From Anaerobacillus alkaliphilus (lineage in GTDB: Bacteria > Bacillota > Bacilli > Bacillales > Anaerobacillaceae), in the NCBI RefSeq assembly GCF_004116265.1, contig NZ_QOUX01000046.1, positions 310,001-374,000 on the forward strand: a stretch of DNA of 64,000 bases, given 5' to 3'. Below the pieces are notes generated by a model. The model saw only the letters and a list, made by a program, of their open reading frames with translations. It was not told the origin of the DNA and searched no databases. The translations under genes and the position numbers were made by a program. This document shows, piece after piece, positions 1 through 8,713 of the stretch. Every line of letters begins with the position of its first letter. The first letter of the stretch is position 1.

Positions 1-705
1 TGTCATTGCCCCTTTAATCCTCATTAAGGCTGGTTGATCAGAAGTAGCAACAACGACTACCGTTTTTCTTAGACCATCGTCTGCTAAATCTCGTTCAATG
101 AAGTCTCGAACCTCTCTCCCACGTTCCCCAATGAGTGCAATAACATTTACATCGGCATCAGAATTTTTTGCTATCATGGCCATTAATGTACTTTTTCCAA
201 CACCACTTCCGGCGAAAATTCCAATTCTCTGGCCTTTACCAACAGTAAACAAACTATCAATTGCTCGAACACCTAGACTAAGTGGCTCTTGAATTCTAGG
301 TCTTGAAAGAGGATTCGGAGGTACATTTTCCGTTGGAAATGAGGTTAAACCATTTGGTAACTCATGTCCATTTAACGGTTGTCCTAAACCATCTACTATT
401 TGCCCAATCAGACCAGAACCCACCTTCACTTGAAGTGGTTTTTTCGTGGCTTCAACAAGACTTCCTGGACTAATATCATGAACTGTTGTAAACGGCATTA
501 AAAGTACCATTTCGTCACGGAAGCCAACAACTTCAGCCATTACCTTACGCTTTGATGATTTACCAATAATAATATAACAAAGTTCGCCAATTGAGACTTG
601 TGGACCTTTCGATTCAATTGTTAGTCCAACAACCCTTGTCACTTTACCGTAACTTTTAAACGAGTCTATGGCAGCTACTTCACTTAGTAAGTTAGCGACC
701 TTCAT
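1..705 (-). CDS. fliI: Flagellar export ATPase FliI (N-terminal 235 residues, cut by window edge)
   Basis: FliI is the cytoplasmic ATPase of the flagellar type III export apparatus, related to the F1 beta subunit; it works with FliH and FliJ to feed export substrates to the membrane gate. The visible part has the beta-barrel N-terminal domain followed by a Walker A loop (GSGVGKST, about residues 164-171) and a GERGRE motif. The ATG at 705 lies inside the 3' end of fliH (14-nt overlap), which suggests translational coupling. The C-terminal half is outside the window, so the Walker B region cannot be checked. Confidence 0.95.
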   Translation of the reverse strand, partial: MKVANLLSEVAAIDSFKSYGKVTRVVGLTIESKGPQVSIGELCYIIIGKSSKRKVMAEVVGFRDEMVLLMPFTTVHDISPGSLVEATKKPLQVKVGSGLIGQIVDGLGQPLNGHELPNGLTSFPTENVPPNPLSRPRIQEPLSLGVRAIDSLFTVGKGQRIGIFAGSGVGKSTLMAMIAKNSDADVNVIALIGERGREVRDFIERDLADDGLRKTVVVVATSDQPALMRIKGAMT

Positions 706-1489
706 AATCGCTCAGCCCCTTTAATTTTTCATGCAGAGCATACTTAATCTCGGTAAGCTGACTGTCAATAGAAGCATCTATTTTTCCAAAAGCTGTTTCT
801 ACCTGACACCCATTTTCCTCTAGTTGAGCATCTGGATAAATGTAAAAACTATCACAGTTTGGTAGCAATATCTTTAGCTCTTCTTTATGAGTCAATGTAT
901 ATTCAAACCATTGAGGATGAACATATAGTTTTACTAAGTCATGTTCACGAACTTCATTAATAACTGAACTTACTACAGAAAGCCACTGTTCCCTATCTAA
1001 TTCGAGAGTAGTTGCCAGGATTTTCTCAGCCACCTTCACTGACAGATCAATAATGATTGGTTCAGCTTCTTCTAGTTTATGAAAATAGTCATTTTTAGAA
1101 GCATCAATGATATTTCTTGCATCCTGGATAAACGTTTCATATTGTTTTTGGCCTTCTTTTAACCCTTGCTGAAATCCTTCATTATAACCATTTTCTTCAG
1201 CCTGTCTATAAAGATCTTCAGCTTGCCGTTGTACAGCGATCATCTCATCGTTGATACGTTGTTGCAGGTCCTCATATTCCGCTTGTGCAACTTTTCTAAT
1301 TTGCTCTGCTTGTTCCATTGCCTTTTGAATTTCTTCATCTACTAATTTAGATTGATCACTAGAGGATGGTTGGTTTTCAAATTCAATTAAGTTAGACCCT
1401 TGGCTCTCTTGAGTCACTTTCTTAATCCCAATCGTCTTTTTTTCAGTTTCTAAATTATTCGCAAAAAAAGATTTAATAACTCTAGACAA
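692..1489 (-). CDS. fliH: Flagellar assembly protein FliH
   Basis: FliH is the regulator and stator-like partner of the export ATPase FliI. The protein is charged and glutamine/glutamate rich: a long predicted helical region (about residues 50-150, repeated EQA/EEA patterns, GYNEGFQQG motif) followed by a globular C-terminal domain with the V-ATPase E-like signature VKVAEKIL. The start is uncertain. A TTG at 1489 (LSRVIKS) has GGAGGAG nine bases upstream, whereas the ATG at 1498 directly abuts that ribosome binding site and is less likely. It overlaps the end of fliG by 8 nt and fliI by 14 nt. Confidence 0.9.
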   Translation of the reverse strand: MSRVIKSFFANNLETEKKTIGIKKVTQESQGSNLIEFENQPSSSDQSKLVDEEIQKAMEQAEQIRKVAQAEYEDLQQRINDEMIAVQRQAEDLYRQAEENGYNEGFQQGLKEGQKQYETFIQDARNIIDASKNDYFHKLEEAEPIIIDLSVKVAEKILATTLELDREQWLSVVSSVINEVREHDLVKLYVHPQWFEYTLTHKEELKILLPNCDSFYIYPDAQLEENGCQVETAFGKIDASIDSQLTEIKYALHEKLKGLSDYEGR

Positions 1490-2495
1490 TGATATCATCT
1501 CCTCCGCCGCGAGCAATGACAATTTCACCTGTTTCTTCTAAGCGGCGGATAACAGCAACGATTCGAGATTGAGCTTCCTCTACATCACGTAAACGAACAG
1601 GTCCCATAAACTCCATTTCATCTTTAAAAGTTTCTACCATACGTTGAGACATGTTCTTAAAGACCACATCTTTCACTTCATCGTTTGCCACTTTAAGAGC
1701 AAGTTGAAGGTCTTCATTCTCAACATCACGGATAACACGTTGAATAGAACGATTATCAAGAGTAACAATATCCTCGAATACAAACATACGTTTCTTGATT
1801 TCTTCCGCTAACTCTGGATCTTGTATTTCTAATGCATCTAAAATTGTTCTTTCTGTGCTTCGGTCAACACTATTTAACACTTCAACGACAGTTTCAATAC
1901 CACCTGTGCGAGTATAGTCTTGGGTAACTGTTGCAGATAGTTTACGTTCAAGTATATTTTCTACTTCATTAATAATTTCAGGTGACGTACTATCCATGAG
2001 CGCAATTCTTTTAGCTATATCTGCTTGAACTTCTTGAGGTAATTCAGACAAGATTTGCGCAGCCTGAACTGACTCTAGATAAGACAAAATTAGCGCAATT
2101 GTTTGCGGATGTTCATTTTGAATAAAATTTAGGATTTGTCCAGCATCTGCTTTCCGTGCAAAATCAAACGGTTTTACTTGAAGCGTCGATGTTAGCCTAT
2201 TAATAATTTCCATTGCCTGCTGTTCACCTAGTGCCTTTTCAAGAACGCTCTTGGCGTACCCAATTCCACCTTGAGTGATATAATCTTGAGCAATAGCTAA
2301 TTGATGAAACTGTTCAATGATTTCTTCTTTCATACTTGTATCCACTTTTCGAACACTGGCAATTTCAAGAGTAAGCTTTTCAATCTCCTCTTCACTTAAA
2401 TGTTTATATACTTGTGCCGATACATCCGGACCTAAGGAAATAAGAAGAATCGCTGCTTTTTCTTTACCAGTTAGTTCTTTCTTTTTCGTAACCAC
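1482..2495 (-). CDS. fliG: Flagellar motor switch protein FliG
   Basis: FliG forms the rotor part of the C-ring at the cytoplasmic face of the flagellar basal body; its C-terminal domain meets the MotA stator. The 337-residue length is normal. Family motifs include the N-terminal KAAILLISLG, the middle-domain EHPQTIALILSYL, and the C-terminal charged torque helix region with VLNSVDRSTE and the MGPVRLRDVEEAQ loop. The start is GTG with a GGGGGG ribosome binding site. It lies 11 nt after fliF, in the order fliF-fliG-fliH typical of Bacillaceae. Confidence 0.97.
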   Translation of the reverse strand: MVTKKKELTGKEKAAILLISLGPDVSAQVYKHLSEEEIEKLTLEIASVRKVDTSMKEEIIEQFHQLAIAQDYITQGGIGYAKSVLEKALGEQQAMEIINRLTSTLQVKPFDFARKADAGQILNFIQNEHPQTIALILSYLESVQAAQILSELPQEVQADIAKRIALMDSTSPEIINEVENILERKLSATVTQDYTRTGGIETVVEVLNSVDRSTERTILDALEIQDPELAEEIKKRMFVFEDIVTLDNRSIQRVIRDVENEDLQLALKVANDEVKDVVFKNMSQRMVETFKDEMEFMGPVRLRDVEEAQSRIVAVIRRLEETGEIVIARGGGDDIIV

Positions 2496-2506
2496 ACGTT
2501 TCCCCC

Positions 2507-4087
2507 CTAATCTTCAGTTAACCATGTACGAACAAGTTTCGAAAATTCTTCCGGTTTTTCTTTGGCCATTTTCTCTAGCTGTCGACGGCGAGCTTTCTCT
2601 TCACTATCTCGTTCATCACCAAGGTCTGGAATATCAAAACTTACAGCTTCCTCCCTAAACTCTTCGACTACTTCTACTTTTTTAGTTTTGCGTACTAATA
2701 AGAAAATAAGAATTATAATAAAAATGATTAGTGCTCCGACTAGGTAGTACCACATTGGTATTCCTTCTTCTGGTAACTCATATACAATCTTACCTTCAAA
2801 GTTCTGTGCAGAAACAAATACTTTCTCATTAATCTGGTCTGGAGTTAATTGATCAACCACTTCTTTTGAAATACTTGTTCGAACGATCGTACTTAATATT
2901 TGTTGAATATCTCCAAGAAGTTCTGCTGGTAGAGAATTCGGATCTTCGGGATTAGGAGGCTCAACCATTACCTGAATTCCTATATCACGGACTTGGTAGG
3001 GACTACGGACAATATCTCGGCGGATACGATTAACATCATTGTTAATTCGTTCTTCCATACGCTCGTAATCACCAGCGCCAGATGCAGCACCACCTGGGTA
3101 ACCAGGGATATCTGTTTCACCAGTTCCAGGAATTCCACCGTCTTGGAAATCCTCTCCACTAAAAGTTTCCGTAATTCTTTCAATACTAATTGCTAAGCCA
3201 GACATATTGTCAATGTCTACTGGAGTAACTAAATCTTCCGCACGATTTTCTTTTGTAAAGTCAATATCCGTTGTAACTGATACTAACACTTTGTCTCTTC
3301 CTACAAGCGTACCCAACATTTGCTGTACTTGTCGTTGTAGGTCACGTTCAATTTCTTTTTGGATTGATCTTTGTTGTTCGAAGATAGATAATGCAGAATC
3401 TAAAACATTCTCATTTCTCAATTCTAAATACTCGCCCATTTGATTCATGATGACAATGTTTTCAACTGGAAGTTTTGGAACACTTTTAGAAATCAGGTGA
3501 TATAGGGCCCTAATTTGTGGCTGTTCTAATCGATAGCCTGGCCGCATATTTAATGTTACTGATGCGGAAGCTGTTTCTTCATGACTTGAAACCCAAACAC
3601 TTGGTTCTGGTAAGGTTATCATTACTTGAGCATGTTGCACACCATCAACCGTTCTAATTAAATTAGATAGTTCTGTTTGTATAGCCGCGCGCTCCATAAG
3701 GCTAAATTCATTATCCGTCATTCCAAATCCCATTCGATCTCGGAAAGTCGTATAGTCAATACTGCCACTTCTAGGAATCCCTTCAGCTGCCAATTCAACC
3801 TTTAAGGTATCAACCATGGTTTCGGGTACATGGATAGCTGTCCCACCATTGGTAATCTCAGATAGAATACCACGGGCATCTAGTTGAGCCTTAATCTCCC
3901 CTGTTTCTTGAAACGATAAATTCGTATATAAAGGTACCATACTAGTTCGCGACCCCATCATGGAAACGGCGATGAGAAGGACAATAAGCAGTAGAAAAGA
4001 ACCAGCAATAAGGCCCTTTTGTACATTGGTTCGCTCAGCCCAATATGAAGTTATTTTTTCTTTATATAGTAATAGTTTTTCGTTCAT
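2507..4087 (-). CDS. fliF: Flagellar MS-ring protein FliF
   Basis: FliF builds the MS ring in the cytoplasmic membrane, the base on which rotor and export gate assemble. There are two membrane segments: near residues 25-44 (GLIAGSFLLLIVLLIAVSM) and near 447-467 (WYYLVGALIIFIIILIFLLV). Between them lie the YscJ/FliF ring-building domains with the motif GVQHAQVMITLPEPSVW. The C-terminal tail ends in EEFSKLVRTWLTED, the FliG-binding type of tail. Length (526) is normal. The ATG follows GGAGGAAAT closely. Confidence 0.97.
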   Translation of the reverse strand: MNEKLLLYKEKITSYWAERTNVQKGLIAGSFLLLIVLLIAVSMMGSRTSMVPLYTNLSFQETGEIKAQLDARGILSEITNGGTAIHVPETMVDTLKVELAAEGIPRSGSIDYTTFRDRMGFGMTDNEFSLMERAAIQTELSNLIRTVDGVQHAQVMITLPEPSVWVSSHEETASASVTLNMRPGYRLEQPQIRALYHLISKSVPKLPVENIVIMNQMGEYLELRNENVLDSALSIFEQQRSIQKEIERDLQRQVQQMLGTLVGRDKVLVSVTTDIDFTKENRAEDLVTPVDIDNMSGLAISIERITETFSGEDFQDGGIPGTGETDIPGYPGGAASGAGDYERMEERINNDVNRIRRDIVRSPYQVRDIGIQVMVEPPNPEDPNSLPAELLGDIQQILSTIVRTSISKEVVDQLTPDQINEKVFVSAQNFEGKIVYELPEEGIPMWYYLVGALIIFIIILIFLLVRKTKKVEVVEEFREEAVSFDIPDLGDERDSEEKARRRQLEKMAKEKPEEFSKLVRTWLTED

Positions 4088-4182
4088 ATTTCCTCCTAGT
4101 TTGACTAACGGAGTCTGTTCTACTTCATTATTAAACTACCGGGTTACTAATTACCCTAGTTATGACTAGTAGTAGCTTCCTA

Positions 4183-4491
4183 TTATACTTGCATTCTCAT
4201 TACTTCCTGGTATGCCTCAACAATTTTATTTCTTACTTCAATCGTCGCTTGCAAAGAAATACTAGACTTTTGTGCTGTGATCATGACTTGATGCAAGTCA
4301 ATATTTTCACCTCTAGCCAACTTTTCAGTTGCCAGAGCAGATGCGTGCTGAGCCTTATTCACATTATTTAAAGCATCACTTAAAGCTACTTTAAAGCTAT
4401 TTTGTGCTTCAGCAGGTGTAAGTTTCCTCACTGGCTGATAACCATTACTTATATTCATTACTGTGTTTGGTTTCATTGAGACTGGTTCCAT
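4183..4491 (-). CDS. fliE: Flagellar hook-basal body protein FliE
   Basis: FliE is a small rod-junction protein that links the MS ring to the proximal rod and is exported early by the flagellar secretion system. The 102 residues are almost all helical, with the conserved C-terminal pattern of rod proteins (NIDLHQVMITAQKSSISLQATIEVRNKIVEAYQEV region, ending in MRMQV). AAGGTGG precedes the ATG at 4491. It is the third gene of the flagellar operon, 13 nt after flgC. A 95-nt gap separates it from fliF. Confidence 0.95.
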   Translation of the reverse strand: MEPVSMKPNTVMNISNGYQPVRKLTPAEAQNSFKVALSDALNNVNKAQHASALATEKLARGENIDLHQVMITAQKSSISLQATIEVRNKIVEAYQEVMRMQV

Positions 4492-4504
4492 TTAGAGTAC
4501 CACC

Positions 4505-4960
4505 TTATCCTTTACCAATTTCTAATGCCTTCATTAACATATTTTTTGTGGCATTCAATGTCGTTACATTTGCTTCATAGGATCTTGTTGCGCTCATCAT
4601 ATCTACCATTTCCTTCAATGGATCTACGTTTGGTAGTTGAACATACCCTTCGTCATTTGCGTCTGGGTGATCTGGCTGATAGACGAGCTTAAACGGTGTT
4701 TGGTCTCCTACGATGCGGCTAACCTTCACACCATTGCCTGGATGATCAGTTCTCCCCATTGCTTTTGAGAGGTGCGATGAAAAGCGATTTTCATTAGGTT
4801 GAACTACTACCATTTTTCGACGATAAGGCTCCCACTCACCATTTACAAATCTGCCCCGTGTCGTATCGACATTAGCCATATTTGAAGAAATGACGTCCAT
4901 TCGAAGCCTTTGGGCAGTCAGAGCGGAAGCTGTTGTGTTAAAACCATGAAAAATTGTCAT
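4505..4960 (-). CDS. flgC: Flagellar basal-body rod protein FlgC
   Basis: FlgC is a proximal rod subunit of the flagellum, secreted by the export apparatus and assembled outside the membrane. Family features are the N-terminal SALTAQRLRMDVISSNMANVDTT motif of axial proteins and the C-terminal MVDMMSATRSYEANVTTLNATKNM motif. The 151-residue length is normal. It begins two bases after the flgB stop codon, so the pair is probably translationally coupled. Confidence 0.97.
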   Translation of the reverse strand: MTIFHGFNTTASALTAQRLRMDVISSNMANVDTTRGRFVNGEWEPYRRKMVVVQPNENRFSSHLSKAMGRTDHPGNGVKVSRIVGDQTPFKLVYQPDHPDANDEGYVQLPNVDPLKEMVDMMSATRSYEANVTTLNATKNMLMKALEIGKG

Positions 4961-4962
4961 AC

Positions 4963-5370
4963 TTACTTCCCTCCTCCAATCACTGTTTTTAAGCTATTAA
5001 ATCTACCATTAAGTCGCTCAATCATTGCATTATAATAAATTTGATTTTTGGCCATTTCTGACATCTCGTGCTCAATATCTACATTATTGCCATTATGATT
5101 AAACATCGTCTTAGTTCGATCTACGACAACTGAAGGGGAAATACTTTGAGTTCCGCCAAATGGAATGTGCCGACTATCAGTACGATAGGCAGTAAGGCGC
5201 TGATCATCAATAGCCCGATTTAACTGATGCTTAAAGACCGTTTTTTTTGCTTTATAATTAGGTGTATCCACGTTCGCTATATTTTGAGAGATTGTTTTTT
5301 GCCGTAAAGAAGCAGCATTTAACGATTGCTCTAATAGTTGTTGACTAGTGTTTGAAAATATCTTCATCAT
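4963..5370 (-). CDS. flgB: Flagellar basal-body rod protein FlgB, first gene of the flagellar operon
   Basis: FlgB is the cell-proximal rod subunit. The N-terminal rod motif (LNAASLRQKTISQNIANVDTPNYKAKK) and C-terminal region (MSEMAKNQIYYNAMIERLNGRFNSLK) are diagnostic, and the 135-residue length is normal. Two tandem ATG codons (5370 and 5367) follow GGAGGTAA; either may be used. This is the first gene of the long flagellar/chemotaxis operon and it follows a 407-bp gap from codY, as in B. subtilis. Confidence 0.96.
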   Translation of the reverse strand: MMKIFSNTSQQLLEQSLNAASLRQKTISQNIANVDTPNYKAKKTVFKHQLNRAIDDQRLTAYRTDSRHIPFGGTQSISPSVVVDRTKTMFNHNGNNVDIEHEMSEMAKNQIYYNAMIERLNGRFNSLKTVIGGGK

Positions 5371-5399
5371 TTACCTCCATTAAGACACAAAATACAAGT

Positions 5400-5447
5400 A
5401 CGTTTTAGTAATGTCTAAATATGTAGAAAAAAATATCACTAAAACGT
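5400..5447. repeat. Perfect 10-bp inverted repeat in the flgB leader
   Basis: ACGTTTTAGT at 5400-5409 and its exact complement ACTAAAACGT at 5438-5447 are separated by 28 bp. The right arm directly abuts the candidate -10 box, so the repeat covers the expected transcription start and early leader. It could be a protein operator or an RNA hairpin in the 5' untranslated region. Confidence 0.6.
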
Positions 5448-5476
5448 ATTGTATATAATAATTTTTCAATTGTCTA
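5448..5476 (-). promoter_or_regulatory. Candidate sigma-A promoter of the flagellar operon
   Basis: On the minus strand TAGACA (5471-5476) and TACAAT (5448-5453) are separated by 17 bp, a good sigma-A arrangement placed about 80 bp upstream of flgB. This is inferred from sequence only; other promoters may exist further upstream. Confidence 0.5.
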
Positions 5477-5696
5477 ACACTGTTTTTTTTTGTCTAATTT
5501 TCAACCAAAAAGTCCTAACAGCTTTGTCAATCACTTTCCAATCAATAGGAAAATAAACCTAGATAAACCCTCGGTGTATATCTTATTATACTTGCAAATC
5601 ATTTTATACTTAAGGGGTACTATTTCCCATTTATCGAATCACGTGTAAATTACTGTGATTTTGTCGTAAAAAATCGAAAAATATTTTTTAAAAGCA

Positions 5697-5752
5697 AAAA
5701 AAAGCCAGACAACTGATGTTAATAATTGCTATTAACACGCTAGTTGTCTGAC
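5697..5752 (-). terminator. Terminator downstream of codY
   Basis: An 11-bp stem (5704-5714 with 5742-5752) encloses a second perfect 8-bp stem TGTTAATA/TATTAACA. On the minus strand it is followed by a run of eight T, a typical intrinsic terminator ending the topA/trmFO-to-codY transcript before the flagellar operon. Confidence 0.9.
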
Positions 5753-5777
5753 TTCCAAACGCCTAACCCTTAATGAC

Positions 5778-6557
5778 TTATTTTGTTTTTAATTTTTCTA
5801 ATTCAAATAGAAACTTATCATTTAATACCTTAATGTAAGTACCCTTCATCCCTAATGAACGGGATTCGATAACACCAGCACTTTCTAATTTACGAAGTGC
5901 ATTAACAATGACCGATCGAGTAATTCCAACTCTATCTGCAATTTTAGAAGCTACTAATAGACCTTCATTACCTTCTAATTCATCAAAGATATGTTCTACT
6001 GCTTCTAATTCGCTATAAGAAAGAGAACCAATTGCCATTTGAACGACTGCTTTACTTCTTGCTTCTTGTTCAATTTCAATTGTTTTTTCGTGTAGAATTT
6101 CCATTCCAACTACTGTTGCTCCATACTCAGCTAAAATTAAATCGTCATTGTCAAATGAATCCGATAATCTTGCTAAGATTAGTGTACCAATTCGGTTTCC
6201 TCCACCATTAATTGGAACTATGGTAGTTAATCCTGTACTGAATAAATCTTTGTTTTCAACTGGAAACGCCGTAAATTCACTATGAATATCTAAATTGGAC
6301 GATGTTTCATTAATCTTAAATAAATTTGTTGTATACTCTTCCGGAAATTGACGATCTTCTAACATCTTCTGCATTCTTTCGTTTTCAATTTCCTGCTTAA
6401 TAGCAAAGCCTAACAATTTCCCACGACGACTTACGATAAAAATATTAGCTTCAATTACATCTCGTAATGTCTCGGCCATATCTTTAAAGTTAACAGGTAA
6501 ACCCGCCGTTTTTTGTAACATTTCATTAATTTTTCTCGTTTTTGTTAGTAAATCCAT
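5778..6557 (-). CDS. codY: GTP- and branched-chain-amino-acid-sensing global regulator CodY
   Basis: CodY is a cytoplasmic DNA-binding dimer that represses nutrient-limitation genes when bound to isoleucine/leucine/valine and GTP. The N-terminal GAF ligand-binding domain (about residues 1-155) is followed by a linker and a winged helix-turn-helix whose recognition helix region ([20 protein letters not shown]) is almost invariant in the family. Length 259 is normal. Start ATG follows TAGGAGG. It is last in the xerC-hslV-hslU-codY cluster, as in B. subtilis, and closes with a strong terminator. Confidence 0.98.
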   Translation of the reverse strand: MDLLTKTRKINEMLQKTAGLPVNFKDMAETLRDVIEANIFIVSRRGKLLGFAIKQEIENERMQKMLEDRQFPEEYTTNLFKINETSSNLDIHSEFTAFPVENKDLFSTGLTTIVPINGGGNRIGTLILARLSDSFDNDDLILAEYGATVVGMEILHEKTIEIEQEARSKAVVQMAIGSLSYSELEAVEHIFDELEGNEGLLVASKIADRVGITRSVIVNALRKLESAGVIESRSLGMKGTYIKVLNDKFLFELEKLKTK

Positions 6558-6584
6558 GTAAAAATCCTCCTAAATTTCGTAACT

Positions 6585-7982
6585 CTATAAAATGTATTGA
6601 CTTAAATCCCGATTTTTAGCAATTGTTTGTAATTTCTCATCTACATAAGTAGGTGTAATTGTAATCGTTTCTAAATTTATATCAGGTGCTTCAAACGATA
6701 AATCTTCTAATAATTTTTCTAAAATTGTATGAAGTCTTCTCGCTCCGATATTTTCGGTATCTTGATTTACTTCTGTTGCAATATTTGCAATTCTTTTAAT
6801 AGCATCGTCAGAAAATTCAACTTCTATACCTTCGGTGGCAAGTAATGCTTGATATTGTTTAATTAAGGCATTATTAGGTTCTACTAAAATTCTGACAAAG
6901 TCAGCTTCTGTCAGGCTAGCTAACTCAACACGAATTGGAAAGCGGCCTTGTAATTCTGGAATTAGATCTGAAGGTTTTGCTAAATGAAACGCCCCTGCTG
7001 CTATAAATAAAACATGATCAGTTTTTACTGGTCCGTATTTTGTAACAACTGTTGAGCCCTCTACAATTGGAAGGATATCACGTTGGACACCTTCTCTTGA
7101 GACGTCTGCAGAAGATTGATGTCCTTTCCCTGCTACTTTATCAATTTCATCAATAAAGATAATTCCCAGTTGCTCAGCTCGATAAACCGCTTCTTGAGAC
7201 ACTTCATCCATATCGATTAGCTTTTGTGCTTCATCTTCGGTGAGAACTTTTCGAGCTTCTCGAACCGTAAGCTTTCGCTTCTTTTTCTTTTTAGGCATCA
7301 TATTTCCTAAAAGATCTTGCATGTTCATACCCATTTGTTCCATACCCGCACCCTGAAACATATCTAAAAACCCACCAGATTGCTCTTCAACTTCAACAGT
7401 AACGTAGTGGTCTTCTAGTTCGCCTAACGCAAGCTTATGTTCCATTCTTCTGCGTTGCTCTCTAATATCTTGCTCGGCATTGTTATCCACTTGATCCTGC
7501 TGGTCTTGCGCTTGACCTCCAAAGATCATTTCAAAAGGGTTCTTATATGAAGACTCTTTCTTTTTCTCGGGTACTAATAGTTGGACAAGTCTCTTGTTAG
7601 CATTTTCTTCAGCTTTCCCTTTTACCTTTTTTATACGGTCTTCTTTCACTAGACGAACAGCAGTTTCAACTAAATCTCGTACCATAGACTCTACATCTCG
7701 ACCTACGTACCCGACTTCAGTAAATTTTGTCGCTTCAACCTTAATAAACGGAGCTCCTACTAACTTGGCTAACCTTCTAGCAATTTCCGTTTTACCTACC
7801 CCAGTTGGTCCAATCATTAGAATGTTTTTCGGTGTAACTTCATCACGTAGTTTCTCATCTAATAGACCACGGCGATAGCGATTACGTAAAGCGATCGCAA
7901 CAGAACGTTTTGCTTTATCTTGACCCACGATATATTGATCTAGCTTTTCTACAATTTGACGAGGTGTAAAATGATTTTCCAT
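6585..7982 (-). CDS. hslU: ATP-dependent protease ATPase subunit HslU (ClpY/CodX)
   Basis: HslU is a hexameric AAA+ unfoldase that feeds substrates to the HslV peptidase. Walker A GPTGVGKT lies at about residues 58-65 and Walker B IIFIDEID near the middle. The inserted I-domain, rich in charged and Gln residues (about 140-240, with a KKKKKRKL stretch), is present, and the C-terminus ends in LSQYIL, the tail that docks into HslV. The ATG at 7982 was chosen because GGAGG lies 8 nt upstream; a longer reading from a TTG at 7997 would place this binding site inside the gene. Confidence 0.97.
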   Translation of the reverse strand: MENHFTPRQIVEKLDQYIVGQDKAKRSVAIALRNRYRRGLLDEKLRDEVTPKNILMIGPTGVGKTEIARRLAKLVGAPFIKVEATKFTEVGYVGRDVESMVRDLVETAVRLVKEDRIKKVKGKAEENANKRLVQLLVPEKKKESSYKNPFEMIFGGQAQDQQDQVDNNAEQDIREQRRRMEHKLALGELEDHYVTVEVEEQSGGFLDMFQGAGMEQMGMNMQDLLGNMMPKKKKKRKLTVREARKVLTEDEAQKLIDMDEVSQEAVYRAEQLGIIFIDEIDKVAGKGHQSSADVSREGVQRDILPIVEGSTVVTKYGPVKTDHVLFIAAGAFHLAKPSDLIPELQGRFPIRVELASLTEADFVRILVEPNNALIKQYQALLATEGIEVEFSDDAIKRIANIATEVNQDTENIGARRLHTILEKLLEDLSFEAPDINLETITITPTYVDEKLQTIAKNRDLSQYIL

Positions 7983-8045
7983 ACCATCATCCTCCAATAC
8001 GAATAATAAGTAGTAAGCCTTAAAAGGACTGCTTCCGTAAAAAAA

Positions 8046-8588
8046 TTAAAGTTCTTCTAAAATGATATTATTGTTCGTATATACACAAATGTCTGCAGCC
8101 GTTTGGAGCGCTGCCATAGCGATTTGACTTGCATCTAGGTGAGGTGCATGCTGTTTTAGTGCTCTACCTGCTGCAAGGGCGTAATTTCCACCTGAACCGA
8201 TGGCTAAGACACCGTCGTCAGGTTCAATGACTTCACCAGTACCAGAAACAAGGTAGATATTTTCGGAGTTAGCTACAATTAGCATTGCCTCAAGTCTTCT
8301 TAAAACTTTATCACTACGCCATTCTTTTGCTAATTCAACAGCTGCTCGCTGAATATTTCCATTATACTCTTCTAGTTTCGCTTCGAATTTCTCAAACAAA
8401 GTAAATGCGTCTGCTACAGAACCTGCAAAACCAGCCAATACTTTCCCATTGTATAATTTACGAACTTTCCTAGCTGTGTGTTTCATCACAACTGCATTTC
8501 CAAACGTAACTTGCCCATCACCTGACATCGCACACTTTCCATCATGGTTAATAGCAAAAATTGTCGTAGCATGGAATGAATGTTCCAT
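8046..8588 (-). CDS. hslV: HslV (ClpQ/CodW) peptidase subunit of the HslUV protease
   Basis: HslV is the proteasome-like N-terminal nucleophile peptidase partner of HslU. The body is well conserved ([55 protein letters not shown]). The start at 8588 follows AAGGAGGG. The predicted N-terminus is MEHSFHATT. In B. subtilis it is MSSFHATT, and there Met removal exposes an N-terminal serine. Glu at position 2 normally blocks Met removal, so the identity of the nucleophile is unclear here (see findings). It lies directly before hslU. Confidence 0.95.
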   Translation of the reverse strand: MEHSFHATTIFAINHDGKCAMSGDGQVTFGNAVVMKHTARKVRKLYNGKVLAGFAGSVADAFTLFEKFEAKLEEYNGNIQRAAVELAKEWRSDKVLRRLEAMLIVANSENIYLVSGTGEVIEPDDGVLAIGSGGNYALAAGRALKQHAPHLDASQIAMAALQTAADICVYTNNNIILEEL

Positions 8589-8713
8589 AATAAACCCTCC
8601 TTCATACGAAAAGCGGAAACCGCCTGATAGCGGCACACATAAGCTTTATTGGTTACTCAATATTTTCCCTTTCGAAACATTAAAATGTAGTTTTTTAACG
8701 TTCTCTAACTATC

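Larger units (their letters stand above)
5371..5777. other. Intergenic region codY-flgB (407 bp): terminator plus flagellar promoter region
   Basis: This A/T-rich gap holds the codY terminator on its codY side, a candidate sigma-A promoter for flgB, and a 10-bp inverted repeat in the flgB leader, each listed separately. A fla/che-type sigma-D promoter was looked for on the minus strand, but no convincing TAAA-15-GCCGATAT match was seen. No gene is visible in it. Confidence 0.7.

Noticed and set aside
5496-5512. CodY box in the flagellar promoter region
   Set aside because: AATTTTCAACCAAAA shares only the left half of the CodY motif; too many mismatches to call.
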